From NCBI RefSeq assembly GCF_007992715.1, contig NZ_BKAU01000002.1, positions 372,001-436,000 on the forward strand: a stretch of 64,000 nucleotides of DNA, given 5' to 3'. A program made the position numbers and the translations under genes. The notes under the pieces are model-generated. The model ran no database searches. It had not been told where the DNA came from and saw nothing but the letters and a program-made list of their open reading frames with translations. This DNA comes from Chitinophaga cymbidii (GTDB lineage Bacteria; Bacteroidota; Bacteroidia; Chitinophagales; Chitinophagaceae). Each line of letters starts with the position of its first letter. Positions within the stretch are counted from its first letter, which is position 1. Shown piece by piece: positions 26,049 to 35,210 of the stretch.

Positions 26049-27011
26049 ATGAACATTGTTGTACTTGACGGCTTCGCCCTCAACCCGGGAGACCTCGACT
26101 GGAGCCCGCTGAAAGCCCTCGGTCATGTGAAGATCTACGACAGAACGCCGCCGGACCTCGTGGCGGAACGCGCGAAAGATGCGGAGATCATCCTCACCAA
26201 CAAAGCCATCGTACAGGCAGAGACCATCCGGCAGTCGGAAAACCTGCGCTACATCGGTGTAATGGCTACCGGCTATAATGTGGTAGACATCAAGGCCGCG
26301 CGGGAGAAGAACATCCCCGTCACCAACGTTCCCGCATATAGCTCCGCATCCGTTGCCCAGCTTACTTTTGCGCTCACCCTTGAGCTATGCCAGGGTGTAG
26401 GTATGCATGCGGAAAGCGTCCGCAATGGCGACTGGTCGGCGAGCAAGGATTTCAGCTACTGGAAAATGCCGCTTTGCGAGTTACAGGGAAAAACGCTGGC
26501 CATCATCGGGTTCGGACAGATAGGGCAGGCCGTGGCGCGCATCGCGCTGGCATTCGGCATGCGCGTGATCGTCAGCCATAAACACCCGGAGCGCGACAAA
26601 ATGGAAGGCGTGCGTTTCACCAGCCAGGAAGCCTGTTTCCGCGAAGCGGACATCGTTTCGCTGCATTGTCCACTTAACGATCAGAATAAAGAATTTGTCA
26701 ATACCGCATTGCTGTCCATCATGCGATCATCCGCTTTTCTCATCAACACCAGCCGCGGCCCGCTCATTAAAGAAGCGGATCTGGCGGAGGCGTTGAACAA
26801 CGGCGTGATCGCCGGCGCGGGGCTGGACGTGTTATCCGTGGAGCCGCCCGTGGCAGACAATCCGTTGCTGACGGCGCGGAACTGCCTCATCACGCCGCAT
26901 ATCGCGTGGGCCACGCTGGAAGCGCGCAAACGGCTGATGGATAAAGTGGTGGGGAATGTGAAAGCTTTCCTGGACGGGAAAGCGGAGAATGTTGTCAACA
27001 AAAACGGCTGA
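26049..27011 (+). CDS. D-2-hydroxyacid dehydrogenase (glycerate dehydrogenase-like)
   Basis: NAD-dependent 2-hydroxyacid dehydrogenase; closest by eye to hydroxypyruvate reductase/glycerate dehydrogenase. The 320-residue protein has the Rossmann fingerprint GKTLAIIGFGQIGQAVARIA, the substrate loop VMATGYNVVD, the catalytic Arg in LINTSRGPLI, a Glu in LSVEPP and the catalytic His in ITPHIAWAT. The start is the first ATG of the frame. The stop codon lies inside a bidirectional terminator shared with the convergent yebC gene. Confidence 0.93.
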   Translation: MNIVVLDGFALNPGDLDWSPLKALGHVKIYDRTPPDLVAERAKDAEIILTNKAIVQAETIRQSENLRYIGVMATGYNVVDIKAAREKNIPVTNVPAYSSASVAQLTFALTLELCQGVGMHAESVRNGDWSASKDFSYWKMPLCELQGKTLAIIGFGQIGQAVARIALAFGMRVIVSHKHPERDKMEGVRFTSQEACFREADIVSLHCPLNDQNKEFVNTALLSIMRSSAFLINTSRGPLIKEADLAEALNNGVIAGAGLDVLSVEPPVADNPLLTARNCLITPHIAWATLEARKRLMDKVVGNVKAFLDGKAENVVNKNG

Positions 27012-27034
27012 CCAGAAAGCAATGGTCAGCCGTT
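27003..27034. terminator. Bidirectional terminator, dehydrogenase/yebC
   Basis: AACGGCTGACCA and TGGTCAGCCGTT form a perfect 12-base stem with an 8-base loop between convergent genes. The U-tract is short on both sides (A4 upstream, TCTCATATC downstream). Confidence 0.7.
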
Positions 27035-27053
27035 CTCATATCGATGAATATAA

Positions 27054-27764
27054 TTATTTCAGATTGTGGAACACCTGCTGCACATCGTCATCCTGCTCCA
27101 GCCGGTCGATCAGTTCCAGCACTTCCTTGGCCTGCTCTTCGTTCAGCTCTACCGTGGTAGCCGGAATCCTTTGCAGATCGGCGCTGATAGGCGTAATGCC
27201 TTTATCTTCCAGCGCTTTCGCCATATTGCCGAACTCCGTGAAAGTAGCGCGGATGATGATATTTCCCTCGCTGTCTTCACCGATCTCTTCCAGCCCGAAA
27301 TCGATCAGCTCCAGTTCCAGCTCTTCCAGGTCCTGCCCCTCATTCTTGATCTTGAACACGCCCAGGCGGTTGAACATAAAGCCCACGGAGCCGCTGTTGC
27401 CGAGGCTGCCGCCGCATTTGTTGAAGTGCATGCGCACATTCGCCACGGTGCGGGTAGGGTTGTCCGTAGCGGTTTCCACCATTACGGCCACGCCATGCGG
27501 CGCATATCCTTCGTATAAAACCTCTTCGTAATCCGTTTTATCTTTACCCATGGCGCGTTTGATCGCAGCTTCCACGCGGTCTTTCGGCATGTTCACACCT
27601 TTGGCGTTCTGGTAGCAGCGGCGCAGGGCGGGGTTATTGTCAGGATCGGGGCCGCCTTGCTTAACGGCGATCGCTATTTCCTTCCCGATGCGGGTGAATT
27701 GTTTGGCCATGCGGTCCCAGCGGGCGAACATGGTATGTTTTCTTACTTCGAATATACGTCCCAT
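27054..27764 (-). CDS. yebC: YebC/TACO1 family protein
   Basis: Family of proteins first annotated as transcriptional regulators (PmpR) and later linked to translation of difficult stretches (TACO1). The 236-residue protein begins [20 protein letters not shown], a slightly changed version of the usual GHSKWANIKHRK start. It continues with the family body ([55 protein letters not shown]). Its own promoter element lies upstream. Confidence 0.95.
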   Translation of the reverse strand: MGRIFEVRKHTMFARWDRMAKQFTRIGKEIAIAVKQGGPDPDNNPALRRCYQNAKGVNMPKDRVEAAIKRAMGKDKTDYEEVLYEGYAPHGVAVMVETATDNPTRTVANVRMHFNKCGGSLGNSGSVGFMFNRLGVFKIKNEGQDLEELELELIDFGLEEIGEDSEGNIIIRATFTEFGNMAKALEDKGITPISADLQRIPATTVELNEEQAKEVLELIDRLEQDDDVQQVFHNLK

Positions 27765-27781
27765 AGTGAATTATGTGGGTG

Positions 27782-27789
27782 CAAAAATA
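27782..27789 (-). promoter_or_regulatory. Candidate yebC promoter -7 element
   Basis: Reads TATTTTTG on the minus strand, 17 bases before the yebC start codon. Confidence 0.5.
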
Positions 27790-27826
27790 TTAAATTCTGC
27801 CGATCATCGCATTATTCTGCAAACAA

Positions 27827-27853
27827 AACTGCCCGCTGCGGGAGCGGGCAGTT
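27827..27853 (-). terminator. Terminator of the APC permease gene
   Basis: AACTGCCCGCT and AGCGGGCAGTT form a perfect 11-base stem; on the minus strand it is followed by TTGTTTGC. Confidence 0.75.
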
Positions 27854-27874
27854 ATATGCAAAAGCGGTCATGAA

Positions 27875-29326
27875 TTAATTATTGTTGTTCAGCTTGCTGT
27901 TCTTCCGGCTGTAGGTGAAGTAGATCACCAGGCCGAGGGCCAGCCATACGGCCAGGCGCAGCCAGCTTTCATTGGGCAGCGAATACATCAGGTATACGCA
28001 AACGATGATACCCATGATGGGTACGAACGGTACGAGCGGTGTTTTGAAAGCGCGCGGAATCTCCGGCATTTTTTTCCGCATGATCATTACGCCCACGCAC
28101 ACGAGGGAGAAGGCGAAAAGCGTACCGATGCTCACCATGTGGCCGAGGTCGCTCACAGGCACCAGGCCCGCGAAGAGGCTCACGAATACGAGGAAGAAAA
28201 TATTGGTCTTCCAGGGTGTGCGAAACTTGGGATGCACATCGCTGAAGAACTTCGGCAGCAGGCCGTCGCGGCTCATGGAGTAGAACACGCGGCTCTGGCC
28301 CATGAGCATCACCAGCATCACGGAGGTGTAACCCGCCAGGATAGCGATGATAAGACCGGTTTGCAGGAAGTCGTACGGCGTTTGCGCGAATGCGGTAGCT
28401 ACGGGCTTGGCGTCGCCGGCAAAGAGTTTATAGTTCAGCAGGCCGGTCATCACATGCGCGAACAGCACATATAATATGGTACACACCACCAGGGAACCCA
28501 GGATGCCGATGGGCATGCCTTTCTGGGGGTTCTTTGCTTCCTGCGCCGCCGTGGATACCGCATCGAAGCCGATGAAGGCGAAGAACACCACCGCCGCGCC
28601 GGAAGCGATGCCCGTCCACCCGAAGTGTTCGTATTTACCGGTATTGGCGGGAATGTACGGATCGTAGTTAGCCGGGTCAATGTAGCTCCATCCGAGGATG
28701 ATGAAGGTCAGCACTACCGCCACTTTCAGGATCACGAGGAAGTTATTCATGCCGGCGGATTCGCGGGTGCCTTTTATCAGCAGCAAAGACAGCAGCAGCA
28801 CGATGATCACCGCGGGAAGGTTGAAGATGCCGCCTTCCACCACGGTGCCGTTGCTCATGGTGATCGTCTCCCAGGGAGAAACGGCCAGCTGATGCGGAAT
28901 GTGAATATTGAACTTTTGCAGGAATTCCAGCAGGTACCTCGACCAGCTGACAGCCACGGTAGCGGCGCCCAGCGCATATTCCAGCACCAGGTCCCACCCG
29001 ATGATCCAGGCGATGAATTCCCCCATCGTTGCATATGAATAAGTGTAAGCGCTGCCGGCAACCGGTATCATGGATGCAAATTCCGCGTAACACAGCCCCG
29101 CAAAAGCACAGCCAACAGCCGCGAGCACAAAGGATATCGTTACGGCAGGCCCGGCGTTTTCCGCGGCGGCGATGCCCGTCAGTGAAAAAAGACCCGCACC
29201 GATAATGGCGCCGATACCCAATGCTACCAGCGCGCCGGAGCTGAGTGTTCTTTTCAATCCTTTTTCAGAGTCAGAAGCTTCATTTAATAAAATAGACAAT
29301 GGTTTTTTAGCGAAGAGTCTACTCAT
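27875..29326 (-). CDS. APC family amino acid permease
   Basis: Secondary transporter of the amino acid-polyamine-organocation superfamily, similar to cationic amino acid transporters. The 483-residue protein has the unwound TM1 motif LGIGAIIGAGLFSLTGIAAA, the second-helix GPAVTISFVLAA, and AGLCYAEFASMIPVAGSAYT, with about 12 membrane segments. The C-terminus is charged (YSRKNSKLNNNN). The substrate cannot be deduced. The gene is monocistronic with its own promoter and terminator. Confidence 0.93.
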   Translation of the reverse strand: MSRLFAKKPLSILLNEASDSEKGLKRTLSSGALVALGIGAIIGAGLFSLTGIAAAENAGPAVTISFVLAAVGCAFAGLCYAEFASMIPVAGSAYTYSYATMGEFIAWIIGWDLVLEYALGAATVAVSWSRYLLEFLQKFNIHIPHQLAVSPWETITMSNGTVVEGGIFNLPAVIIVLLLSLLLIKGTRESAGMNNFLVILKVAVVLTFIILGWSYIDPANYDPYIPANTGKYEHFGWTGIASGAAVVFFAFIGFDAVSTAAQEAKNPQKGMPIGILGSLVVCTILYVLFAHVMTGLLNYKLFAGDAKPVATAFAQTPYDFLQTGLIIAILAGYTSVMLVMLMGQSRVFYSMSRDGLLPKFFSDVHPKFRTPWKTNIFFLVFVSLFAGLVPVSDLGHMVSIGTLFAFSLVCVGVMIMRKKMPEIPRAFKTPLVPFVPIMGIIVCVYLMYSLPNESWLRLAVWLALGLVIYFTYSRKNSKLNNNN

Positions 29327-29379
29327 ACGATGATAAGGTTGTGGTTGATATTAAGCTTTGTTTAGATTTTACAGATCGT

Positions 29380-29387
29380 CAAATATA
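29380..29387 (-). promoter_or_regulatory. Candidate permease promoter -7 element
   Basis: Reads TATATTTG on the minus strand, 53 bases before the start codon. Confidence 0.5.
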
Positions 29388-29518
29388 GTATCTAAATCGG
29401 AAAGGCGTACTTTTATTTTACCAGTGCGCCCTCCGCCGGAATGCTTGCTGCCATTGGGTAGTGACGTGTTCATGACTCGTTTCCGGCAAGATTTCTGCGG
29501 ATTTTGCGGTGAGAACCT

Positions 29519-29526
29519 TATTTTTG
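29519..29526 (+). promoter_or_regulatory. Candidate promoter of the DAACS gene
   Basis: TATTTTTG matches TAnnTTTG and ends 33 bases before the start codon at 29560. Confidence 0.5.
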
Positions 29527-29559
29527 ACCCTCAGCCAACAATAACTAAACCACCTCTAA

Positions 29560-30939
29560 ATGACTAAAAAGCAGGCAGCCCTTATTGCGTTAATTCTCTT
29601 CACTTTAGTTGCGATATTACACACACTGGACCACTTCGAAATCATACGGATCGCTGAGCCGGTACTGATGGTGAGCCGCTGGATAGCCATTGCGGGAGTG
29701 GTATGGTTTGCCGTAAAGAAAAAGTCCCTCACCACCTGGATCCTCGTGAGCATGGTGATCGGCGCGGAGCTGGGCCATGATTACCCGGCCATTGCCGTGC
29801 AGTTCCAGGTACTCAGCAAAGTGTTCCTTCAGCTTATCAAAACAGTTATCGCGCCGCTGCTCTTTGCCACGCTCGTGGTGGGGATTGCCGGTCACTCGGA
29901 TATCAGGCAGGTAGGAAGAATGGGCTGGAAGTCGTTATTATATTTCGAGATCGTTACCACCATTGCGCTGTTCATCGGCCTGGCCGCCATCAATCTCAGC
30001 AAGGCAGGCGTGGGCATACAGGCGCCGCCCGCATCGCTGCACGAGAAATTGCCGGAAACAAAACCGCAGAACTGGCAGGACGTGGTGCTGCATGTATTCC
30101 CCGAGAACATCGCCAAGTCCATCTATCATGGGGAGATCCTGCCCATCGTGGTCTTCAGCGTGATCTTCGGCATATCGTTATTACTGGTGAAAGACAAGTT
30201 CCGCGGGCCGATGCTCGGTTTCTGCGAAAGTCTGTCCGAAGTGATGTTCAAGTTCACCAACATCGTGATGTACTTCGCGCCGGTGGGCGTGGGCGCCGCC
30301 ATTGCATATACCGTCGGGCACGGCGGGCTCTCCGTGCTGGGCAACCTGTTGCAGCTATTGCTCACGCTGTACGTGGCGCTGTTCGCGTTCATCCTGCTGG
30401 TGTTCATTCCGGTGGCGCTGATCATCGGCCTGCCCATCCGCCGGTTCATCAAAGAAATTTCCGAGCCCGTTTCCATCGCCTTCGCCACCACCAGCTCCGA
30501 ATCCGCCCTCCCCAAAGCCATGGAAGCCATGGAAAGAATGGGCGTTCCCCGCAAGGTGATCGCATTTGTGATGCCTACGGGCTATAGCTTTAACCTGGAC
30601 GGCTCTACGCTGTACCTTGCGCTGGCCTCCGTTTTCGTGGCGCAGGCCGCCGGCATCCACCTCAGCATCGGAGAGCAGCTGCTCATGGTGTTCACCCTCA
30701 TGCTCACCAGCAAAGGCGTGGCCGGCGTACCCCGGGCTACGCTGGTGATCATCCTCGGCACCGTAGCGTCTTTCCACCTGCCCGTATGGCCCGTATTCCT
30801 CATCCTCGGCATCGACGAGCTGATGGACATGGCCCGCACCTCGGTGAACGTGATCGGCAACTGCCTGGCCACGGCGGTGATCGGTAAATGGGAAGGGGAA
30901 GTGGACTTTAAACAGCTCCCGCCTGAAACAAAAGCCTAG
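29560..30939 (+). CDS. Dicarboxylate/amino acid:cation symporter (DAACS)
   Basis: Glutamate/aspartate or C4-dicarboxylate uptake driven by Na+ or H+. The 459-residue protein carries the serine-rich hairpin motif ATTSSESALPKAMEAMERMG and the substrate motif PTGYSFNLDGSTLYL, followed by the TM8 motif with R-T-S-V-N-V-I-G-N. Compared with GltP it has an extra N-terminal pair of membrane segments (about residues 5-60). The substrate is uncertain. No partner gene is seen. Confidence 0.93.
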   Translation: MTKKQAALIALILFTLVAILHTLDHFEIIRIAEPVLMVSRWIAIAGVVWFAVKKKSLTTWILVSMVIGAELGHDYPAIAVQFQVLSKVFLQLIKTVIAPLLFATLVVGIAGHSDIRQVGRMGWKSLLYFEIVTTIALFIGLAAINLSKAGVGIQAPPASLHEKLPETKPQNWQDVVLHVFPENIAKSIYHGEILPIVVFSVIFGISLLLVKDKFRGPMLGFCESLSEVMFKFTNIVMYFAPVGVGAAIAYTVGHGGLSVLGNLLQLLLTLYVALFAFILLVFIPVALIIGLPIRRFIKEISEPVSIAFATTSSESALPKAMEAMERMGVPRKVIAFVMPTGYSFNLDGSTLYLALASVFVAQAAGIHLSIGEQLLMVFTLMLTSKGVAGVPRATLVIILGTVASFHLPVWPVFLILGIDELMDMARTSVNVIGNCLATAVIGKWEGEVDFKQLPPETKA

Positions 30940-31019
30940 CAAGGGTTTCAAAAGATTTAACTTCGTCTTGACATATTATGGGCTATTTTTAGGCGTTCTA
31001 ATTTTTTATCAACAACAGC

Positions 31020-31733
31020 ATGGATCAAATTATTGAGTTTTTTAAGCACCTGATCAATCCGCAGTGGATCATTGATCACGGGGGACTGTACCTTATTCTG
31101 GCAATCATTTTTGCGGAAACAGGGTTGTTTGTGGGATTTTTTCTTCCGGGGGATTCTTTGCTGTTCATAGCCGGTATTTACGGCGAGCTGTTAAGCGAAA
31201 GCTTCTTCAACATGCCCTTTGTGGTGATCATGACCATGATCGCGTTAACAGGCGTGATCGGCAATATGGTAGGTTTCTGGTTCGGCAAAAAGTCCGGGCC
31301 GCTGCTTTTCAAGAAAAAGGATACGTTCCTGTTCCGCAAGAAGCACCTCTGGCAGGCCAAGGAGTTTTACGATAAATACGGCGGCGGCGCCATTTTCATC
31401 GCGCGTTTCCTGCCGGTGGTACGTACATTCGCGCCCATCGTAGCCGGTATCGTAGGTATGGAACGCAAGAAGTTCATGTTCTGGAATATCGTGGGATCTT
31501 TCTCCTGGGTGTTCTCCATGATGCTGGCAGGGCATTACCTGGACAAGGCATTTCCCAACCTCAAGAACCACCTGGAGTGGATCATCATCATCATCATCGT
31601 GATCACCACATTGCCGGTAGCCATCAAGGTGATCTTCGGCAAAACCACTATCCATGCTCATTTCGACGAGTATGGCAATCCCATCGAAAAGCCGGTAGTA
31701 GAGGAAGCGGCAGAGGAAGAGAAAAAATCATAA
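31020..31733 (+). CDS. DedA family membrane protein
   Basis: DedA/SNARE-associated (VTT) domain protein; members have been linked to undecaprenyl-phosphate or phospholipid translocation. The 237-residue protein has the family features FAETGLFVGFFLPGDSLLFI, the Gly/Arg motif IARFLPVVRTFAPIVAGIVG and the F-W-N-I-V-G-S segment. Four to five hydrophobic segments are followed by a Glu-rich cytosolic tail. It ends 23 bases before a strong terminator. Confidence 0.94.
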   Translation: MDQIIEFFKHLINPQWIIDHGGLYLILAIIFAETGLFVGFFLPGDSLLFIAGIYGELLSESFFNMPFVVIMTMIALTGVIGNMVGFWFGKKSGPLLFKKKDTFLFRKKHLWQAKEFYDKYGGGAIFIARFLPVVRTFAPIVAGIVGMERKKFMFWNIVGSFSWVFSMMLAGHYLDKAFPNLKNHLEWIIIIIIVITTLPVAIKVIFGKTTIHAHFDEYGNPIEKPVVEEAAEEEKKS

Positions 31734-31756
31734 AAATATTTCATATTTTTAGCGAA

Positions 31757-31788
31757 GAGACGTAAAATGATTTACGTCTCTTTTTTTT
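31757..31788 (+). terminator. Terminator between dedA-like gene and MFS gene
   Basis: GAGACGTAAA and TTTACGTCTC form a perfect 10-base stem with an ATGA loop and eight following T. It lies only 13 bases upstream of the MFS start codon. Confidence 0.85.
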
Positions 31789-31801
31789 AATATCAACCTT
31801 T

Positions 31802-33049
31802 ATGCATTCCACCAAACCCGTTAAGCTGATCAACGCCGCCGTAGTGGTGGCGTCCCTGGGTTACTTCGTAGATATTTACGACCTCTTGCTGTTTGGCATC
31901 ATCCGTATCAAAAGCCTTACCTCTCTTGGCCTCAGCGGCGCGGAAATAGACACCGTGGGCATGTGGCTCATCAATATCCAGATGGCGGGCATGCTGGTGG
32001 GCGGTATTATCTGGGGCGTGCTGGGAGATAAACGCGGGCGGCTGTCCGTGCTCTTCGGGTCCATTCTTTTATATTCCGTCGCCAATATCGCCAATGGCAT
32101 GATCGGCGGCGACAATGCGATCGCCTGGTATATGATCTGGCGTTTTGTGGCCGGACTGGGCCTGGCGGGCGAGCTGGGCGCGGGCATTACCCTAGTGTCT
32201 GAAATTCTCCCGAAGGAAAAGCGCGGCCTGGGCACGATGATCGTGGCGAGTGTGGGCATCTCCGGCGCGGTGGTGGCTTATTTCGTATCAGAATATTTCG
32301 GCGATAACTGGCGGGTGTGCTATTATATCGGTGGCGCTTTGGGACTGGCCCTGCTGATCCTGCGGGTGAGCGTGGTGGAATCGGGCATGTTCAGCAGCAT
32401 GAAAGAGCGCAGCGTGAGCCGCGGGGATTACCTCCAATTCTTTACCAACCGGGAACGCTTCTTCCGTTACCTCAAATGCATCCTGATCGGCCTGCCCACC
32501 TGGTACGCTGTGGGCATTCTCATGACCTTCTCCAATGCCTTTGCGAAGGCCATGCATGTGCAGGGAGATATCGATCCCGGCAAGGCGATCATGATCTGCT
32601 ACGCGGCGCTGACCGTGGGGGATTTTGCGAGCGGGTACATCAGCCAGCTGATGCGCAGCCGGAAGAAAGTGTTGTATATATTTTATACCCTGCTGCTGGT
32701 AGCGGTAGTGCTGTATTTCAGCGCGCACGGCATTTCCGCGGCGGCGTTCTATACCATATGCGGGCTGATGGGCTTCAGCGTGGGGTTCTGGGCCATCTTT
32801 GTAACGGTGGCGGCGGAGCAGTTCGGCACCAACCTGCGTGCCACGGCGGCTACTACGGTGCCTAACTATGCGCGGGGTCTCCTGCCCGTGATATCCATCG
32901 TGTTCGGGGGGCTGCAAACCTCGTTCGGGCTTAGCTACCTGCAAAGCGGGCTGGTGACCGGCATTATCTGCACCGGACTGGCTTTCGTGGCGGCGTTCAT
33001 GATGAAGGAAACCTTCGGGAAGGACCTTGACTACGTGGAAGAGGACTGA
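31802..33049 (+). CDS. MFS transporter, metabolite:H+ symporter-like
   Basis: Major facilitator with about 12 membrane segments (415 residues). It shows the loop 2-3 motif GVLGDKRGRLSVLFGSILLY and the second half motif LPKEKRG, which place it with sugar or organic acid symporters; the substrate is unknown. It begins MHSTKPVKLINAAVVVASLG. It follows the terminator of the DedA gene by a very short distance, so no normal promoter fits in between. It ends two bases from the end of the convergent marR gene. Confidence 0.9.
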   Translation: MHSTKPVKLINAAVVVASLGYFVDIYDLLLFGIIRIKSLTSLGLSGAEIDTVGMWLINIQMAGMLVGGIIWGVLGDKRGRLSVLFGSILLYSVANIANGMIGGDNAIAWYMIWRFVAGLGLAGELGAGITLVSEILPKEKRGLGTMIVASVGISGAVVAYFVSEYFGDNWRVCYYIGGALGLALLILRVSVVESGMFSSMKERSVSRGDYLQFFTNRERFFRYLKCILIGLPTWYAVGILMTFSNAFAKAMHVQGDIDPGKAIMICYAALTVGDFASGYISQLMRSRKKVLYIFYTLLLVAVVLYFSAHGISAAAFYTICGLMGFSVGFWAIFVTVAAEQFGTNLRATAATTVPNYARGLLPVISIVFGGLQTSFGLSYLQSGLVTGIICTGLAFVAAFMMKETFGKDLDYVEED

Positions 33050-33051
33050 GC

Positions 33052-33513
33052 CTAGTAGGAATCCAGCATTTTGTCCAGCAGCCGGTTGAGCTGCACTACT
33101 TCCTTTTCATTCAGTGAATCTTTGAGGGTGTCTTCCAGGCATTCTATCTCGTTGTCGATCACTTTCAGCAGCTCAAGCCCTTTGGGCGTGATCATCACGT
33201 CCACCGCGCGGCGGTCCATTTCACTGCTTTTCCTTTCCACAAGCCCCGCCTTGCGCAGTCTTTCCACGAGGCGGGATACATCGCTCATCTTGTCCAGCAT
33301 CCTTTCCTTGAGCGTGTTGATGCTCGCCGCTTTCGGGTGCTGTCCGCGGAGGATGCGCAGGATATTGAACTGCTGCATCGTAATGTCGTACTGCCGGAAG
33401 AACTGCTGGTGTTTTGATATGATCCAGTTACCAACGAAAATGAGGCTGATCAGGCCTTTGTGATGCTCACTGGTAAACGTCTTGATGGAAATCAGCTTTT
33501 CGATGTTAGACAT
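33052..33513 (-). CDS. MarR family transcriptional regulator
   Basis: Winged-helix repressor or activator, 153 residues. The DNA-binding core is visible as QQFNILRILRGQHPKAASIN and SDVSRLVERLRKAGLVERKS, with the wing DRRAVDVMITPKGLELL. Its target and ligand are unknown; it may control its neighbours yceI (74 bases upstream, same strand) and the convergent MFS gene. Confidence 0.93.
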   Translation of the reverse strand: MSNIEKLISIKTFTSEHHKGLISLIFVGNWIISKHQQFFRQYDITMQQFNILRILRGQHPKAASINTLKERMLDKMSDVSRLVERLRKAGLVERKSSEMDRRAVDVMITPKGLELLKVIDNEIECLEDTLKDSLNEKEVVQLNRLLDKMLDSY

Positions 33514-33587
33514 AAATGGTAAAAAATATAGCGCAATTTAAGTGATATGATCATATAAAACGTTGCAATCCCTTCAAGCTGTTGCAG

Positions 33588-34169
33588 TTACTGCTTCACG
33601 AATTCCAGCTTCAGCTCTATGTCCACCATCTTGTCCACCACCATGCCGCCGGCTTCGGTGGTTTTGTCCCACTTCAGGTTGTAATCAAAGCGGTTAATGT
33701 ACGTGTTGGCCTTGAAACCCGCCCGCTGCTTGCCTTCCGCGTCTTTCGCCGTGCCGCCGTAGGTGACGTTGAACTTCACGCTTTTGGTAACGTCGCGGAT
33801 GGTGAGGTCGCCTTCCGCGAGGTATTTACCGTCTGTCACCTTTTTGAAGGATGTGCTTTTGAAGCGCATCTGCGGATACTGTTCCGCATTAAAAAAATCG
33901 TTGGACCGGAGATGCTTGTCCCTCGGATCATTGCCTGTGTTGATGCTGGCTACATCTACGGTAAACGAGATGCGGGCATCGGAGAAATCGGGTTTGGAAG
34001 CGGTGATGGCGCCGTCGAAATTTTTAAAGCTGCCATCTACTTCCGAGATCACGAGGTGTTCCACTGAAAAATTAACGGAGGAGTGATCCTTGTCTACCTT
34101 CCACGTACCGACCTGTGCAAGAACGCTCAGCGGGCTGCATACCAGCGCCGCCAGTATTAGCCTTTTCAT
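33588..34169 (-). CDS. YceI family periplasmic protein
   Basis: Secreted lipocalin-like protein that binds isoprenoid-type lipids in characterised relatives. I start the protein at the ATG MKRLILAALVCSPLSVLAQV (34169), because it gives a clean signal peptide; the frame extends 21 codons further upstream. The 193-residue protein shows WKVDKDHSSVNFSVEHLVIS, DASKFDG-like FDGAITASKPDFSDARISFT, and VKFNVTYGG. It shares orientation with marR downstream. Confidence 0.94.
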   Translation of the reverse strand: MKRLILAALVCSPLSVLAQVGTWKVDKDHSSVNFSVEHLVISEVDGSFKNFDGAITASKPDFSDARISFTVDVASINTGNDPRDKHLRSNDFFNAEQYPQMRFKSTSFKKVTDGKYLAEGDLTIRDVTKSVKFNVTYGGTAKDAEGKQRAGFKANTYINRFDYNLKWDKTTEAGGMVVDKMVDIELKLEFVKQ

Positions 34170-34420
34170 GATATGGTTTTTTGGGATGAGACGTAATACA
34201 GAAATGCTCCTTTCCGGTGGTGCGACTGACAAACTGTTAACCCTACACGATATTAAAGTTACGAAGAACCCCCGTTATAATTGGTCAACCCGGTTGGCAG
34301 GCAGGATTATTTTTTGGCCGGCGGGAGGATGGCTGGCCGGGCCGCCGTTGTGTCACTCACTTCAGCGGCAGGAGCGCTGGTGAACGGTAGAGTAGCCCAT
34401 GCGCATGTATGGCCGGGCCG

Positions 34421-34948
34421 CTACTGCTCGCACCAGAAGATAGATTCCACTTTCTGCTCCGTTGCTTCCGGCGCCTTTTGCACCACCACTTCAAAGTTGA
34501 CCTGGCCGGCATGCGCCGCGCGGTGGCCGCCGGGGTCGAACATCTGACGGACGGTGAGGGTGTACCGGCCGTTAGACATGGGAACGAACAGGTCGGAGCG
34601 GTGCATGGCGGGGATCTTCCGGTCTTCGAACTGCGCGGCCATGGTGAGGTCTTCGTAATTGGTGAGGTAGAGGCCGCCCATCGTTACGCGGATCACTTTG
34701 TTGAACTCCCGGAAAGCATGCTGCGGCGAGGGCTGCTCCACGAATTTAACGGCCCAGTCGCCTTCCGTGCCGGTGCCCCAGATGATGAGGGTTTCGTTGT
34801 TCATCGCTTCGGTGAAGTGCAGCTTGAGGTCGGAAAAATGCCAGTCACGCTTAACAAACGAAGCGTACTTGTCTGCATTTACGATCGCGGAAAAACCTGA
34901 GTCGTCGGAGATCTTGTAGGTAAAGGCATATTTGAGGTAGAATGGCAT
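34421..34948 (-). CDS. Hypothetical cytosolic protein, family not recognised
   Basis: A 175-residue protein without signal peptide or membrane segment. It contains a beta-rich pattern (YLKYAFTYKISDD, NETLIIWGTGTEGDWAVKFV, YTLTVRQMFDPG) and ends in FWCEQ. I do not know the family and no catalytic motif stands out. It stands alone between yceI and mdh on the minus strand, with spacers of about 250 bases on both sides, and its base usage does not look foreign. Confidence 0.75.
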   Translation of the reverse strand: MPFYLKYAFTYKISDDSGFSAIVNADKYASFVKRDWHFSDLKLHFTEAMNNETLIIWGTGTEGDWAVKFVEQPSPQHAFREFNKVIRVTMGGLYLTNYEDLTMAAQFEDRKIPAMHRSDLFVPMSNGRYTLTVRQMFDPGGHRAAHAGQVNFEVVVQKAPEATEQKVESIFWCEQ

Positions 34949-35164
34949 GCGTTATTTCGGATTAATTCTTATTATCTAATATAGAAAATTTTCCGATATA
35001 TTATGATTAATCTTATTGAATTTTGGATGAAGTTTTGGGAGCGGGGAAAGAAGTTGCCCCGAACGCTTTGGGCCGCTGCGCGGGAGGAAATACATCCGCT
35101 CCGGCGGAAAACCCGGGAAAAGGCCACTTCCGGCAACCGGAAGGCTCATGATATGTCATAAAAA

Positions 35165-35188
35165 AACATCCGCCGGCTGGCGGATGTT
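35165..35188 (-). terminator. Terminator of mdh
   Basis: AACATCCGCC and GGCGGATGTT form a perfect 10-base stem with a GGCT loop; on the minus strand it is followed by a run of T. It lies 23 bases after the mdh stop codon. Confidence 0.85.
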
Positions 35189-35210
35189 TTCCTGTAATAT
35201 GCATGACCGT

